From: DASWTL01 sp966250385
GTDB taxonomy: Bacteria; Bacteroidota; Bacteroidia; Sphingobacteriales; Sphingobacteriaceae
Assembly (NCBI GenBank): GCA_966250385.1
Contig: CBINHC010000001.1
Coordinates: 124,001-188,000 of the forward strand
Length of the DNA: 64,000 nt
Reading direction: 5' to 3'
The notes beneath the pieces were generated by a model that saw nothing but the letters and a program-made list of their open reading frames with translations, did not search any database and was not told the DNA's origin. Position numbers and translations under genes: made by a program. This document shows, in pieces, positions 35,196 to 42,565 of the stretch; positions within the stretch are counted from its first letter, which is position 1, and each line of letters starts with the position of its first letter.

Positions 35196-36338
35196 ATGGA
35201 TTATACCCCTACATATAAAGCGGCACGGGAGGTTTCTTCAACGGTGGTTGAACACTTCAGCGGATACACGGTTGCGGCCATTGCCAGGGGTGCCCGTAAT
35301 CTGGCGAAGGTTCCTTCGGTCCAGGTCATTGAAGCGATGGTGGATATTGCGTTCTGGACCAGTCTGCGGAAGGAAGAGGGAAACAGTCCCCGGATCTCCC
35401 TGGTTTACCTCTCCCCCGAGCAGGCAGAGAAGAATCTCGTCCTTTCCAAGCCTTTGCTGCTGACCCCGGAAAACCTGACCCGGCTGGCACCAGGACTGGA
35501 ACGATCAGGCATCCATGTCGGGGTTTACCTGTTTGACAATGATCTGTATATCTGGGGGACGACCATGGTCGTGCCGGAACTCTGTTTTGTGCTGGACGTT
35601 TCGGAACCCGCCCTGCTGGTGATCAAGCACAGGAGCGTCAGCGGCTACGGAAAGTTCACGAACGTAGCCGTTCTGCAGGGAGATAAGGTCAAGATCGTTG
35701 ACGAGAGCAAGTCCGCGGACCCGGATGCCCCCGCAATCCTGCAATGGCTGCTCGGATCGCGGCTGGCCGTTGAAAACAACGAAGCCGTGAATGTGCTGAC
35801 CCAGCTGGCCCTTTCCATGCGGACCCATGCCCGGGGTGGAATACTGCTGGTTGTTCCTGCCGGAAGCAGGTCCTGGCTCGATTCGATCATCCAGCCGATG
35901 GCCTATTCGATCATCCCGGTACAGCAGGGACTGGCTGAGCTCGTCAGGCAGCGTGATGAAAAGATGAACCGGAACGTCTGGCAAAGCGCACTTCGCAGGC
36001 AGGTGGATCACCTGGCCGGACTGACGGCTATCGACGGGGCTACGGTGATCAACGATCAGCATGAACTGCTTACGTTCGGCGCGAAGATCGGCCGGAAGGC
36101 GGGCGGTACCCGTGTGGAACGGATCTCGCTGATCGAACCGATTGCGGGCGGAACAGCGCGGCTGCTGCATCCCGGGCAAAGCGGCGGAACTCGGCACCTT
36201 TCTGCAGCCCAGTTCGTTCACGACCAGCGTGACTCTATGGCCATGGTCGCTTCCCAGGACGGTCAGTTCACGGTATTCACATGGTCCGATAAGGAAAATA
36301 TCGTACTGGCTCACCGGATCGAATCACTGCTGCTCTGA
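35196..36338 (+). CDS. DACNV-type sensor protein with diadenylate-cyclase-like C-terminal domain
   Basis: 380 residues, no signal peptide or membrane helix. The C-terminal half carries the two hallmark motifs of DisA_N/DAC diadenylate cyclases, which make c-di-AMP from two ATP. Asp280-Gly-Ala282 lies in AIDGATVINDQHEL and Gly331-Thr-Arg-His334 in GGTRHLSAAQF, preceded by the strand GGILLVVPAG near 214-222. The usual RHR triad reads RHL, so the third basic position is missing and activity is uncertain. The N-terminal about 200 residues resemble the DACNV domain proposed as a sensor fused to such cyclases. Canonical CdaA has three membrane helices instead. It ends 3 bases from the convergent PAS kinase. 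Confidence 0.78.
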   Translation: MDYTPTYKAAREVSSTVVEHFSGYTVAAIARGARNLAKVPSVQVIEAMVDIAFWTSLRKEEGNSPRISLVYLSPEQAEKNLVLSKPLLLTPENLTRLAPGLERSGIHVGVYLFDNDLYIWGTTMVVPELCFVLDVSEPALLVIKHRSVSGYGKFTNVAVLQGDKVKIVDESKSADPDAPAILQWLLGSRLAVENNEAVNVLTQLALSMRTHARGGILLVVPAGSRSWLDSIIQPMAYSIIPVQQGLAELVRQRDEKMNRNVWQSALRRQVDHLAGLTAIDGATVINDQHELLTFGAKIGRKAGGTRVERISLIEPIAGGTARLLHPGQSGGTRHLSAAQFVHDQRDSMAMVASQDGQFTVFTWSDKENIVLAHRIESLLL

Positions 36339-36341
36339 TTG

Positions 36342-37427
36342 TTATCCTTCCCGGGGAAGTTCAATATGGAAGGTCGTGCCGGCGTTCTCCGTGCTCTCCA
36401 CCCGGATACTTCCCTGATGCCACCCGATGATGGTCTGTACGATCGACAGTCCCAGGCCGATACTGGGTTCGCCCTGTAAACCGGTTCGGCCGGCTTTGCT
36501 GAATTTTTCAAAGATCCCCGGCTGAAGATCAGCGGGGATCCCGATGCCGGTATCCGAGAAGGTCAGCCGGACCCGGTCTTCCAGTTCCTCCACCTCGATC
36601 GAAATGGTGTCTCCCTCACGGGTAAACTTCAGGGAGTTGGTCAGCAGGTTGTTCATTACCTGGAAGAATTTCGGTTCATCCAGGCTGACAAAAATTGCAT
36701 CGGCAGCGGCGGTAAACCGAAAGTTTCGCCGGGTAAATGTTTGGGACTTCCTGCACTCTTCCAGGTACTCCCGGAGCTTTTGTACCAGATCAACCCGTTT
36801 TTTGACGAGCTCCACCCGGGTGGTTTCCAGGAATTCGCGTGCGGTAAGATCACGGATCATCAGGATGGCCTGGCTGGTGATCCTGGTTATCATATTCAGC
36901 CTGCCGTTCACCTCAGGGTCGGTTGCCTGCCTTTCCAGGATCGCGGTGATTGTCCGGGCGATCCCGAGCGGACCGAGCAGATCATGCGCCAGAATTTGCA
37001 GAATGGAATTTTTTTTATTGGCGAACTTCTTCAGGTTCTCGAGATTGCTGACTTCCGCGCTGATGTCTGAAATTATTCCGCCAAGGAGCCGGATGCCTTC
37101 ACGCTGAAGCAGGAACGGCGTAAGCCGGATCCAGGTCTCGCCGCCCGTTCTGGTTCTTATCCGGAATTCCACGTCACCCGGATCCGTGTTGGCCAGGATG
37201 CCGGCATATCTTTTCTTAAGGAAACCGAGGTCCCCGGGGTGGACCAGCTCCGCCAGGAGCGGGGCGGAGAGTTCTTCGGGCTGCTTTCCGGCCAGGTTGA
37301 GAAAAGCCCGGTTTGCATAGACCCATTGCCCGGAATCCGGATTCACAGCAAATGCGGCCCGCGGGGAAAGGTCCCCGATGGTAAAAAACAGTTCGTCTGC
37401 CATGCGGTCATGGTTGATATCAGGCAA
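36342..37427 (-). CDS. PAS-domain sensor histidine kinase (soluble)
   Basis: 361 residues without membrane helices. A PAS domain (about residues 15-125, PRAAFAVNPDSGQWVYANRA to GGIISDISAE) is followed by a HisKA-like helix with phosphoacceptor His148 in ILAHDLLGPLG. The ATPase domain has the N box QVMNNLLTNSLKFT, the G1 box FSDTGIGIP and a G2 box IGLGLSIVQTIIGWHQG. The sequence AHDLLGP replaces the common SHELRTP, as seen in many Bacteroidota PAS kinases. It probably responds to a cytoplasmic signal. The nearest regulator genes are the two receivers at 34.0-35.1 kb; pairing is unproven. The histone-like gene lies upstream, separated by a hairpin. Confidence 0.92.
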   Translation of the reverse strand: MPDINHDRMADELFFTIGDLSPRAAFAVNPDSGQWVYANRAFLNLAGKQPEELSAPLLAELVHPGDLGFLKKRYAGILANTDPGDVEFRIRTRTGGETWIRLTPFLLQREGIRLLGGIISDISAEVSNLENLKKFANKKNSILQILAHDLLGPLGIARTITAILERQATDPEVNGRLNMITRITSQAILMIRDLTAREFLETTRVELVKKRVDLVQKLREYLEECRKSQTFTRRNFRFTAAADAIFVSLDEPKFFQVMNNLLTNSLKFTREGDTISIEVEELEDRVRLTFSDTGIGIPADLQPGIFEKFSKAGRTGLQGEPSIGLGLSIVQTIIGWHQGSIRVESTENAGTTFHIELPREG

Positions 37428-37479
37428 ACGAATTGCGGCCGTAATGGTTTGGGGATGCTTACTGAAAGGTACAGAAGCA

Positions 37480-37506
37480 GGAAAGCCTGCTGTGAGCAGG
37501 CTTTCC
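37480..37506 (-). terminator. Hairpin terminator after the histone H1-like gene
   Basis: GGAAAGCCTGCT and AGCAGGCTTTCC form a perfect 12-base-pair stem around a three-base loop, 5 bases after the stop of the histone-like gene. The T-tract after it on the minus strand is poor, so termination may be partial and the PAS kinase gene could be reached by read-through. Confidence 0.65.
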
Positions 37507-37511
37507 GGTTG

Positions 37512-37691
37512 TTATTTCTCTTTATTTTTCAGATCTGTTACTTCAGTTCTGATTTCCTGAGCCAGAACTTTCAGGTCCTGCATCGCTTTACGAACTCTGG
37601 TTCCTGCAGCGTTGTTGCCGCTGTTGTAAAACTTCTCAACATCTGCCTCTACTGAGGACAGGATCTCCTTTACTTTTGAAAACTTTTCCAT
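37512..37691 (-). CDS. Histone H1-like small DNA-binding protein
   Basis: 59 residues, read from ATG at 37691. The sequence starts MEKFSKVKEILSSVEADVEK, continues FYNSGNNAAGTRVRKAMQDL and ends with a lysine-rich TDLKNKEK. This matches the small histone H1/Hc1-like proteins of Bacteroidota, with the characteristic DVEKFYN and NAAGTRVRKAMQ blocks. Such proteins bind DNA and are thought to help compact the nucleoid; direct evidence in this phylum is limited. Its own promoter fits the consensus well (see 37714-37743) and a hairpin follows the stop. It is easily missed because of its length. Confidence 0.88.
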   Translation of the reverse strand: MEKFSKVKEILSSVEADVEKFYNSGNNAAGTRVRKAMQDLKVLAQEIRTEVTDLKNKEK

Positions 37692-37713
37692 AATGTCTGT
37701 TTTTTTATCGGGC

Positions 37714-37743
37714 TAAAGATATATAAATGCATAATGGATGCAA
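37714..37743 (-). promoter_or_regulatory. Promoter of the histone H1-like gene
   Basis: On the minus strand TTG (37743-37741) is followed after exactly 19 bases by TATCTTTA (37721-37714), one base from TAnnTTTG. The -33 context TTTGCAT is the same as in the SPFH promoter. Confidence 0.68.
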
Positions 37744-37937
37744 ATAAATAATGCGCTCCCGGGGCCTGTTTGGTCGATTTTTGCGGGAAATTGCACCGAT
37801 TTTTGAGCTGGACCGGCCGTTGCCCCGGCCTGACGGGCGCTTTGCCGCCCGCTGTCCGGGTGTTCCGCGGGCGGACGCCCGAATCGCCGGATCCGGATAT
37901 TTAATGCTAACATTGCAGTCAGATCTATCACCACACT

Positions 37938-38105
37938 ATGAAACACACACTTTGGGTTCTGCTCGCTGTGTTCCTGCTCAGCTCGTGCACCACTGCGTAC
38001 ACAGCCGGGAACAGCGGCAAGGTGCCTCCCGGTCAGGCCAAGAAAATGACCGGTTCGAAATCGGCTAAGCCATATGCTCCCGGCCAACGGAAAAAGCATC
38101 ACTAG
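37938..38105 (+). CDS. Small Pro/Gly/Lys-rich lipoprotein
   Basis: 55 residues. A short lipoprotein signal ends in LLSSC with Cys17. The mature part, including KVPPGQAKKMTGSKSAKPYA and APGQRKKHH, is rich in Pro, Gly and Lys and ends with two histidines. Short proteins with the repeated PPGQ(A/K)KK and SAKPYAPG(Q/H)KK blocks are common in Bacteroidota and are sometimes labelled quinol oxidase subunit 4; nothing here supports such an enzyme role. A basic, lipid-anchored periplasmic or outer-membrane peptide is the sober description. A good terminator follows directly. Confidence 0.8.
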   Translation: MKHTLWVLLAVFLLSSCTTAYTAGNSGKVPPGQAKKMTGSKSAKPYAPGQRKKHH

Positions 38106-38123
38106 TCCGCGTGACCGGACATC

Positions 38124-38154
38124 AGGCGGCTATGGATCCGTAGCCGCCTTTTTT
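38124..38154 (+). terminator. Intrinsic terminator of the small lipoprotein gene
   Basis: AGGCGGCTA and TAGCCGCCT form a perfect 9-base-pair stem with an 8-base loop, followed by TTTTT. It begins 19 bases after the stop codon. Confidence 0.9.
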
Positions 38155-38215
38155 GTCCCCTGAAATCAGGGAACACCAAATGGCTGCCGGTCTGTTCTAT
38201 TATAAACGGATCAGC

Positions 38216-38515
38216 ATGGATAATTCCTATTTACCAGTCGCCTGGGAATACCGGGAGGTGATCGGCGAGCAGCTCGCCAAACACGCCTCCGGAAAGATCT
38301 TTTATTTTTCCGGACAGGAAATTGCTGAGGCGGAAGGCCGGATCCTCCGGATGGAAGAGGCGCCGGGCGAGGGAGTCTTTATTATCCTGGATCCGGAGGG
38401 AAGGATCCGGATCGACCGGATCATTACCCTGTTCGGCAAGCCGGGCGCGGCCTACGATGAATACGATGCCTTTGCCAATGCCTGCCTGAGCTGCAAGGGC
38501 GGTTATGAGGAATGA
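38216..38515 (+). CDS. Conserved small protein of unknown function
   Basis: 99 residues from ATG at 38216. The frame opens upstream at 38153 with a TTG inside the preceding terminator's T-run, and an ATG at 38180 is also possible; 38216 is preferred because MDNSYLPVAWEYREVIGEQL looks like a natural start. The protein is compact, with strands KIFYFSG and GVFIILDPEGRIRIDRIITLFG and a final NACLSCKGG with two cysteines. It has no signal peptide. Similar short proteins exist in Bacteroidota without known function. It is convergent with the Arc-like gene, 7 bases from its end. Confidence 0.68.
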   Translation: MDNSYLPVAWEYREVIGEQLAKHASGKIFYFSGQEIAEAEGRILRMEEAPGEGVFIILDPEGRIRIDRIITLFGKPGAAYDEYDAFANACLSCKGGYEE

Positions 38516-38522
38516 TGCGGAG

Positions 38523-38696
38523 CTATCTGGGTTTCTTCTCGTCCTTATTCTTCAGTCGTCCGGCTTTTTTAAGGGCCGTGCTGAGCACCCATTCGATCTG
38601 GCCGTTCACGCTTCTGAATTCATCTGCAGCCCACTTTTCAATCTCCTTCATCATATCAGCGTCCACACGCAGCGCAAATGATTTTTTTTCTGCCAT
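38523..38696 (-). CDS. Arc-type ribbon-helix-helix DNA-binding protein
   Basis: 57 residues from ATG at 38696, one base after the SPFH stop; a longer frame opening at 38759 would lie inside the SPFH gene and is rejected. The sequence MAEKKSFALRVDADMMKEIE and KWAADEFRSVNGQIEWVLST has the ribbon-helix-helix pattern: a basic strand FALRV, helix A (ADMMKEIEKWAADE) and helix B starting at RSVNGQIEWVL. It ends in a basic tail. Arc-type proteins bind DNA as dimers. Pairing of an Arc-like protein with an upstream SPFH gene recurs in many bacteria, and the protein may be an autoregulator of that pair. No toxin gene is adjacent. Confidence 0.85.
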   Translation of the reverse strand: MAEKKSFALRVDADMMKEIEKWAADEFRSVNGQIEWVLSTALKKAGRLKNKDEKKPR

Positions 38697-38697
38697 A

Positions 38698-39552
38698 TTA
38701 CTGGTGTAATGTCCCTGTATTGACCACCGGCTGTGTTTCCCTGTCACCGCAGAGCACAACCATCAGGTTGCTGACCATCGCGGCCTTTTTCTCCTCGTCG
38801 AGCTCGATGATATCCTTCGACGAAAGCAGGTTCAGGGCGCTTTCCACCATCCCCACGGCTCCTTCCACGATCTTATGCCGCGCTGCGACAATCGCGGAAG
38901 CCTGCTGCCTTCTCAGCATGGAGTGGGCGATCTCAGGCGCATAGGCCAGGTATGCGATCCGGGACTCGATGACCCGGATGCCGGCAATGCTCAGCCGCTC
39001 GGAGATCTCGGTTTCCAGGGCCATGTTCACGTCATCAAAATTCGTGCTTAGCGTGACGGTGGCCCGCTCGTCCTCGAAATGGTCATAAGGGAAACTGCCG
39101 GCGAGTTTGCGGACGGCGGAGTCTGTCTGCACGCGGACGAAGTGCTCGTAATTGTCGACCTCGAAGGACGCTTTGAACGTGTCTTCCACCTTCCAGACCA
39201 GGATCACGCTGATCAGGATGGGGTTGCCCATCTTATCGTTGACCTTGATCTTCTCGCTTTCGAAATTGGCGGCTCTTAACGACAGGGTGTTCCTGGCAAA
39301 GAACGGGTTGACCCAGAACAGCCCGTTCCTTTTGATGCTTCCCTTGTATTCTCCGAACAGCAGGAGGACCTTGGCGTTGTTCGGACTGATGATCATCATG
39401 CCCTTGGCCAGCAGCAGGAACGCCAGCAGCATGGGTACGGCATACTGAGGGGCCTCCCGTTCAAATTCCAGGATCGTGCCGGCCAGCAGGATCAGCAATA
39501 CCGGTACGATGTAGTAGCCGCTCAGGGGAGAGAGTATCTTTTCATTTTTCAT
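38698..39552 (-). CDS. SPFH/band-7 domain membrane protein
   Basis: 284 residues. Two N-terminal hydrophobic helices (about 10-28 and 38-58) form a hairpin or double-pass anchor. The SPFH (stomatin/prohibitin/flotillin/HflK) domain follows from ISPNNAKVLLLFGEYKGSIKR through NPILISVILVWKVEDT and TLSTNFDDVNMALETEISERLSIAGI, split here only as text. A helical C-terminal part has RRQQASAIVAARHKIVEGAV, as in stomatin-like proteins that oligomerise on membranes. These proteins organise membrane microdomains or regulate proteases; no NfeD partner is present here. The Arc-like gene follows after one base. The promoter matches the Bacteroidota consensus well. Confidence 0.92.
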   Translation of the reverse strand: MKNEKILSPLSGYYIVPVLLILLAGTILEFEREAPQYAVPMLLAFLLLAKGMMIISPNNAKVLLLFGEYKGSIKRNGLFWVNPFFARNTLSLRAANFESEKIKVNDKMGNPILISVILVWKVEDTFKASFEVDNYEHFVRVQTDSAVRKLAGSFPYDHFEDERATVTLSTNFDDVNMALETEISERLSIAGIRVIESRIAYLAYAPEIAHSMLRRQQASAIVAARHKIVEGAVGMVESALNLLSSKDIIELDEEKKAAMVSNLMVVLCGDRETQPVVNTGTLHQ

Positions 39553-39576
39553 ATTATTATGATATTATTTTCATAT

Positions 39577-39606
39577 CAAATATAAACTAATTTTCCCGGG
39601 ATGCAA
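39577..39606 (-). promoter_or_regulatory. Promoter of the SPFH-Arc operon
   Basis: On the minus strand TTG (39606-39604) and TATATTTG (39584-39577) are separated by exactly 19 bases, matching both consensus elements and spacing of Bacteroidota promoters. This is the best match in the window. Confidence 0.78.
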
Positions 39607-39626
39607 ACAGCCCGGTGCACGGTGGT

Positions 39627-40982
39627 CTAAGCCAGTGTGCTGAAAGTCAGGATGAAGCTGGTGCCGGCCCCTTCGACGGTCTGTACCTGGATGGAGCCCT
39701 TGTGCAGCAGCATGATCTGCTTGCACAGGTTCAGGCCGATGCCGGTTCCGTTTTTCTTCGTGCTGAAGAACGGGATGAAAATTTTGTCGAGCAGTTCTTC
39801 CGGCACCCCGTGGCCGTTATCGGTAACTTTAAGGACGCACTTTTTCTGGGCGTCGACCGCGGCGGACAGGGTGATCTTCGGGGAGGGGCTTTGCCTGACG
39901 GCTTCCATGGCATTGACGATGAGGTTGATCAGGATCTGTTCGACGAGATTCTTATCCGCTTTCACACGGATGCCGGGGTCTTTCAGAATGATCTCCATCT
40001 CGATCTGACGGGACGCCAGGGTCGGCAGCATCAGGTTGTGCTGACTCTCAAAGAGGTCGCGGACATAGATCTCTTCCATGGTCAGCGAGTTGATACGGTT
40101 GAGGTTCCGGTACGTATCGGCGAATTTCAGCAGCGCCTCGCTTCGTTTCCGGATCGTGTCGATCCCGATCTCCAGGTCTTCCTGGTAGGAGGGCTGAGCT
40201 TCCTGGTTCTCGCGGGATGCCTGCAGGCGGCCCTTGAGCGTATTGGCCAGGGAGGATATCGGTGCGATCGAGTTCATGATCTCATGGGTCATGACTCCCA
40301 GCAAACGGGTCCAGGCATTTGCCTCGGTCTCGTCAATCGCTTCATTGATGTTCTGAAAACTCAGCAGCTTGTAGTGCTGCTGTTCGATCTGGAACATGGT
40401 GGACGACAGCAGGATCTTGATGGCCTGCTGATTGACCACTGCGGTATAGATCTTCGACTCGCCGATCCGGATGGTTTCCAGTTCCCGGTACAGGTCCGGG
40501 TTTCGTTTTTCCAGCGCATGGATGGTCTTGAACTGCGGCAGGTTAAGCATCTGCTTGACCGCATCATTCATCCATGCGATGGTTCCCGTTTCCACTTCGT
40601 AGGAAAGGATTCCGGTTCCTACGATCTCCAGGATATGGCGGAGGTAATGATAGTGGGTTTCTTTTTCCCGGGAGATCCGTTTGAACGTATCGGTGATATC
40701 ATTGAAGCATCGCCGCAGGGGCTGCAGTTCCGCCGGGGAGCGGGAGACGTCGAAATGCCGGGAGAAATCCTTGTAGAACATCGCTTCAGAAAATTCCGCC
40801 AGCTCCCGGTAGACCCGGACCTGGTTACTGAAGAGATCCGCCAGCTGAAGCGCCAGGGCGGGGATGGCCAGATACAGGAAGTTGTAATTCCGGTTCAGCA
40901 GCAGGAAGCTGATCAGGGCGATATTACCGGCCAGCAGGCCGATCCGTACGCCAAGCTTGACCTGGTAATTCTTAAATATCAT
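39627..40982 (-). CDS. NtrB-like sensor histidine kinase
   Basis: 451 residues. Two N-terminal membrane helices (about 12-30 and 34-52) with almost no loop between them suggest sensing within or near the membrane. A PAS-like region (HILEIVGTGILSYEVETG, about 116-215) precedes the HisKA helix with phosphoacceptor His233 in LLGVMTHEIMNSIAP. The ATPase domain has NLIVNAMEAV, VTDNGHGVPEEL, FIPFFSTKKNGTGIGLNL and GTSFILTF, as in NtrB-type kinases. The gene overlaps the end of its sigma-54-type response regulator by 11 bases, so both are one operon and very likely a cognate pair. It is divergent from the efflux locus it probably controls. Confidence 0.94.
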   Translation of the reverse strand: MIFKNYQVKLGVRIGLLAGNIALISFLLLNRNYNFLYLAIPALALQLADLFSNQVRVYRELAEFSEAMFYKDFSRHFDVSRSPAELQPLRRCFNDITDTFKRISREKETHYHYLRHILEIVGTGILSYEVETGTIAWMNDAVKQMLNLPQFKTIHALEKRNPDLYRELETIRIGESKIYTAVVNQQAIKILLSSTMFQIEQQHYKLLSFQNINEAIDETEANAWTRLLGVMTHEIMNSIAPISSLANTLKGRLQASRENQEAQPSYQEDLEIGIDTIRKRSEALLKFADTYRNLNRINSLTMEEIYVRDLFESQHNLMLPTLASRQIEMEIILKDPGIRVKADKNLVEQILINLIVNAMEAVRQSPSPKITLSAAVDAQKKCVLKVTDNGHGVPEELLDKIFIPFFSTKKNGTGIGLNLCKQIMLLHKGSIQVQTVEGAGTSFILTFSTLA

Positions 40983-42324
40983 ACTTGTTCAGCCTCCTGT
41001 ACAATGCGGTACGGGTGATCCCGAGCTCTTTGGCAGCTTTCGAAATGTTGCCGTTATTCTGTTCGATCACCCGCAGGATCGTATTTTTTTCGATCGTGCT
41101 GAGCGTGGATTCGGAGGTGTCCGGGACATCCGGCACCTGCTCGATGGGGGAGAAGATCAGGTCCGGGGCATCGAGCACGGAGTCTTCGGCCATGATCACA
41201 GCCCGTTCGATCGTATACTGCAGCTCCCGGATATTCCCCGGATAATGGTAGCTCAGGAGCTTATCCTGTGCCCTCCGGCTGAATTCCACCGCGGGCTTCA
41301 GGTATTTCTGGCTGTAGACCCGGCTGAAGTGTTCAGCCAGAAGAAGGATGTCGTCCCGGCGTTCCCGTAAGGGCGGCACCATGATCTCCACCGTGTTGAT
41401 CCGGTAGATCAGGTCCTTGCGGAACCGGCTCTCGTTCGCGAGCTCCTTCAGCGGTACGTTGGTGGCGCAGACCAGCCGGATATCCACCTCGACCGGGTTG
41501 TTGGCTCCCAGGCGGACGACCTGCCGGTTCTGCAGGACGCTCAGGAGTTTGGCCTGCTGCTGCAGCGAGATATTGCCGATCTCGTCCAGGAACAGCGTTC
41601 CGGTATGAGCGGCTTCGAAGCGACCTTCCCGGTCCTCGCGCGCATCCGTAAATGCGCCTTTCTTATGGCCGAACAGCTCACTTTCAAAAAGCGTTTCCGA
41701 CAAAGCCCCGACATCGACCTTGATGAACGGTTTACGGGCACGGTGGCTTTGCTGATGAATGGCCTTGGCGATCAGGTCCTTTCCGGTCCCGTTCTCGCCC
41801 AGGATCAGGATATTGGCGTCGGTCGCGGCTACTTTCCGGATTTTATGGAAGATGTCCTGGATAGGTTCTGAAATACCCAGCAGCTCGTTCTGGAAAATAT
41901 CCTGTTTAGCGACGGGCTGGCTTCCGGATTTCTGGCTGCGCTTATTCAGGACCTCGGTGATCGTTTCCAGCAGGACCTCGTTGTGCCACGGCTTCACGAC
42001 AAAGTCCTGGGCTCCTTCCTTCAGGGAGCGTACGGCCAGGTCAATGTGTCCGTAGGCCGTGATCATGATCACGGCAGCATCGAACTTCAGTTCCCGGATC
42101 TTCCGCAGCCAGAACAACCCTTCGTTTCCGGTATGGATGGAAGAGGTAAAGTTCATGTCCAGCATGATGACGTCAAAAGAGCCCGCGGACAGGTGCTTCC
42201 GGATATTTTCGGGATTCCTTTCGGTGACCACTTCCCGGACTTCGGTCTTTAAAAGGAGCCGGACCGCGGTAAGGACATCCTGGTCGTCGTCCACAACCAG
42301 TATCGCTGCGTTTTTTAGTTTCAT
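40972..42324 (-). CDS. NtrC-family sigma-54-dependent response regulator
   Basis: 450 residues in the classical three-domain order. The receiver (1-120) has Asp12-Asp14 and phosphoacceptor Asp56 in VIMLDMNFTSS. The AAA+ domain has Walker A GENGTGKD at 176-183, GAFTDA at 223-228 and Walker B LFLDEIG near 245-250. The C-terminal Fis-type helix-turn-helix is NGNISKAAKELGITRTALYR. GAFTDA replaces GAFTGA, the loop that touches sigma-54; Asp at that place occurs naturally in Bacteroidota members, so it is not taken as inactivation. It is first gene of the operon with the NtrB-like kinase and is divergent from the membrane-fusion gene, 241 bases away. Confidence 0.95.
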   Translation of the reverse strand: MKLKNAAILVVDDDQDVLTAVRLLLKTEVREVVTERNPENIRKHLSAGSFDVIMLDMNFTSSIHTGNEGLFWLRKIRELKFDAAVIMITAYGHIDLAVRSLKEGAQDFVVKPWHNEVLLETITEVLNKRSQKSGSQPVAKQDIFQNELLGISEPIQDIFHKIRKVAATDANILILGENGTGKDLIAKAIHQQSHRARKPFIKVDVGALSETLFESELFGHKKGAFTDAREDREGRFEAAHTGTLFLDEIGNISLQQQAKLLSVLQNRQVVRLGANNPVEVDIRLVCATNVPLKELANESRFRKDLIYRINTVEIMVPPLRERRDDILLLAEHFSRVYSQKYLKPAVEFSRRAQDKLLSYHYPGNIRELQYTIERAVIMAEDSVLDAPDLIFSPIEQVPDVPDTSESTLSTIEKNTILRVIEQNNGNISKAAKELGITRTALYRRLNKYDI

Positions 42325-42398
42325 GTGTATTGCCTCATTTTACCAGTAATAATACCACATCTGTAATTTTCTGACGGATAGTATTTTACTTTTCCTGT

Positions 42399-42433
42399 TC
42401 CCCGGGGATGTGTATCAAAACCGGACACCGGTT
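42399..42433. promoter_or_regulatory. Palindromes in the divergent ntrC-like/efflux intergenic region
   Basis: TCCCCGGGGA (42399-42408) is a perfect palindrome and AACCGG-ACA-CCGGTT (42419-42433) a perfect 6-3-6 inverted repeat. Both lie 75-100 bases from the ntrC-like start and 130-165 bases from the efflux start, a normal distance for enhancer sites of NtrC-type activators. The remainder of this 241-base gap is AT-rich and non-coding. Confidence 0.45.
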
Positions 42434-42501
42434 GTAATGTCTCCGAACATAAAAAATCAATATTTCAGTATAATAGCTTGAATATCAGGCATTTAATATT
42501 C

Positions 42502-42514
42502 TGGCATCTATTTG
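42502..42514 (+). promoter_or_regulatory. TGGCAT-N4-TTG element upstream of the efflux operon
   Basis: TGGCAT followed after four bases by TTG resembles a sigma-54 promoter (TGGCAC-N5-TTGCW) but is one base short and lacks the GC of the -12 element. An identical arrangement occurs upstream of the DUF4097 gene. It lies 51 bases before the membrane-fusion gene. Confidence 0.3.
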
Positions 42515-42565
42515 ATATGTGTGAGATCGCTGCATATGCTGCACGCTACATAAATATAAAATAAA

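Noticed and set aside
37938..38105. Quinol oxidase subunit 4
   Set aside because: Similar small proteins sometimes carry that name, but this one is a lipoprotein without membrane helices and no oxidase genes are nearby.
38523..38696. Toxin-antitoxin module based on the Arc-like protein
   Set aside because: No toxin-like gene adjoins it; the neighbour is an SPFH protein. A ribbon-helix-helix regulator alone is the safer call.
39615..41018. 467-codon open frame on the plus strand
   Set aside because: It is antisense to the NtrB-like kinase, which has all its motifs. Long antisense frames arise from the G/C-rich third positions here; no domain or signal peptide is recognisable.
42502..42517. 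Canonical sigma-54 promoter before the adaptor gene
   Set aside because: The spacing between TGGCAT and TTG is one base short and the GC of the -12 element is missing, so it is listed only as a low-confidence motif.
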